Source of the DNA: CAG-452 sp045531335
Lineage (GTDB): Bacteria > Bacillota > Clostridia > TANB77 > CAG-508
Assembly (NCBI GenBank): GCA_045531335.1
Contig: JAZSDU010000005.1
Coordinates: 1 to 15,473, forward strand
DNA: 15,473 nucleotides
Direction of reading: 5' to 3'
The position numbers and the translations under genes are program-made. The notes below the pieces were generated by a model. It was not told where the DNA came from. It did no database searches and worked only from the letters and a program-made list of their open reading frames with translations. This document shows positions 14,468-15,473 of the stretch, piece by piece (position 1 is the first letter of the stretch; every line of letters begins with the position of its first letter).

Positions 14468-15249
14468 TTTTTCTTCACCATTTTAGTATATTCATACATT
14501 CCTTTATACATAGTTTTAATTGCCTGTAAGATTCCTATTTCTAAGTTTTCTTTTTTTAATATGCAAATTGGTATAACTATAAAATAACTCATTACTGGAA
14601 ATATTTTCTTAAACAAAGCTCCTTTATCGTATATATCATTTTTACCCCATTTTAATGTTCCTGTACTCTCAGTAGGATGAACATTTATAAAATTGTTATA
14701 AAAATATATTTTTAGACCTTTCCTTCTACATTCTTCTAGAAATACATTTTCTTCTCCACTTTTATATAGTGCAGCTAATCCAAATTTTTCGTCAAACCTT
14801 ACCTTGTTTTTTATACTATTTACTTTAAATGTTATTTCTATAGAACATACACTTAATAAATCAAATTTTTTTAATTTTTTATTATTATCTAAATATTTTT
14901 TTCTAGGTTTTCCATTTTCATCTAGTGATTTAAAAACAATAATATCTGCATCAGTAATTTCTTGGTATGCTTTTTCTACTATCCTATCATAATCTTCAAC
15001 GAAACTAACATCATCATCTGTAATAATGCCTATATCTGTGTCTTCTATGCAATTTTCTATAAGCCTATTTCTAGATTTAGATAGTCCTTTTTCATCATAT
15101 GCTAACATACACCATTTATCTTTTTTCTCTGGTGCCATCTGTTTAGAAGTTTGATTTACAATAATACAATTTTTTATGTTTTTTCTTTTTAATTCTAATT
15201 CGTCTATGCTGTTTTTTTTCATAGTTGACATTAAAACTGTAATATTCAT
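14464..15249 (-). CDS. GT-A-fold glycosyltransferase, divergent GT2-like
   Basis: This is a 261-residue protein. It has KGLSKSRN at 54-61, close to the GLSxARN box of the GT2 fold, then ITDDDVSF with Asp78-Asp80 as the metal-binding motif, GEENVFLEECRRKGL at 165-179 in the place of the catalytic ED segment, and an HP pair (191-192) before STGTLKW, a pattern often seen where GT2 enzymes close over the donor. The usual NDGSTD box is not visible, so it is divergent. A hydrophobic patch near 220-235 may touch the membrane. An ATG at 15270 is unlikely: the stop of the upstream gene and the AAGGGG site (9 bases before) indicate the start at 15249. Sugar specificity is unknown. Confidence 0.78.
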   Translation of the reverse strand: MNITVLMSTMKKNSIDELELKRKNIKNCIIVNQTSKQMAPEKKDKWCMLAYDEKGLSKSRNRLIENCIEDTDIGIITDDDVSFVEDYDRIVEKAYQEITDADIIVFKSLDENGKPRKKYLDNNKKLKKFDLLSVCSIEITFKVNSIKNKVRFDEKFGLAALYKSGEENVFLEECRRKGLKIYFYNNFINVHPTESTGTLKWGKNDIYDKGALFKKIFPVMSYFIVIPICILKKENLEIGILQAIKTMYKGMYEYTKMVKKK

Positions 15250-15262
15250 ATCTTTCTTCCCC

Positions 15263-15473
15263 TTACACATCTAATTTTTTAAATATTGTAAATAGCTTTT
15301 TATTTGTAAATATTTGTTTAAGTAATATTCTTGTAATTTTCAAATTATAAATCCATTCTGTCGTCAATAAAAAATTTGCTAATCTATAATGTATTTTTGA
15401 TTTATAATATTTATTTTTTTTGTATATATTTTTTTCTTCTAAGTATTTTTTTAATATTAAATATACTTGAACA
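15263..15473 (-). CDS. C-terminal fragment of an unrecognised, lysine-rich protein, probably a transferase
   Basis: An open frame enters from the window edge (codons in phase from 15472) and ends at the TAA at 15263-15265, giving 69 residues. They are Lys-, Tyr- and Ile-rich with the motif YKSKIHYRLANFLLTTEW and an amphipathic basic end, like the helical tails of GT2 enzymes such as the one at 12489-13418. The stop codon runs straight into the AAGGGG site of the next gene (TAAGGGG), so it is surely part of the same operon. There is too little sequence to name a family. Confidence 0.6.
   Translation of the reverse strand, partial: VQVYLILKKYLEEKNIYKKNKYYKSKIHYRLANFLLTTEWIYNLKITRILLKQIFTNKKLFTIFKKLDV

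Noticed and set aside
1..15473. CRISPR arrays, tRNA or rRNA genes, transposases, integrases
   Set aside because: No regularly spaced repeats, cloverleaf-like GC islands or recombinase motifs were seen; the AT-rich spacers are short and mostly explained by ribosome sites, terminators and promoters.

Overview
The window is strongly AT-rich, and every credible gene lies on the minus strand with short spacers, purine-rich Shine-Dalgarno sites and frequent start/stop overlaps. The gene content (Ddl, a MurF relative, YqeK, TagD, PssD/PssE and many glycosyltransferases) points to a low-GC Gram-positive with a real cell wall, most likely an uncultured, probably gut-associated, clostridial or related Bacillota. 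The standard code (table 11) fits: Trp is TGG and TGA ends genes.

Transcription runs from high to low coordinates. Region A (15473 to about 7851) is a surface-polysaccharide assembly operon: the tail of an unrecognised gene, a divergent GT-A transferase, a GT4 transferase, a GT2 transferase, a 634-residue GT-C-like membrane protein, a polyprenyl-phosphate sugar synthase of the DPM1/ArnC type, a second multispanning GT-C-like protein, and PssD. It closes at a strong GC-stem terminator (7786-7816). Region B (about 7780 to 5500) holds an AT3-type membrane acyltransferase set apart by terminator-like structures, then PssE (normally the immediate partner of PssD), then a TagD-type glycerol-3-phosphate cytidylyltransferase broken by a one-base insertion, followed by a terminator (5508-5539). 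Region C (about 5470 to 1105) is a peptidoglycan-precursor operon: alpha/beta hydrolase, a MurF relative whose front end is membrane-spanning, a long D-Ala-D-Ala-type ligase, and a VanX-family D,D-dipeptidase. Region D (1038 to 1) carries YqeK, a 54-bp palindromic element, and the start of a YhaO/SbcD-like phosphoesterase.

The most interesting points are four. (1) The compact membrane-MurF/Ddl/VanX-type set pairs an apparent D-Ala-D-Ala ligase with a dipeptidase that should destroy its product, which suggests turnover, remodelling or altered precursor specificity. (2) Two near-identical promoter modules, with an extended -10 (TGnTATAAAAT), lie the same distance upstream of pssE and of the hydrolase operon, possibly linking capsule and precursor metabolism. 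(3) PssD and PssE are split by an acyltransferase cassette. (4) tagD is frameshifted. No tRNA, rRNA, CRISPR array, transposase or integrase is visible. The longest gap between intact reading frames (5389-5699) holds the frameshifted end of tagD, its terminator and a promoter.
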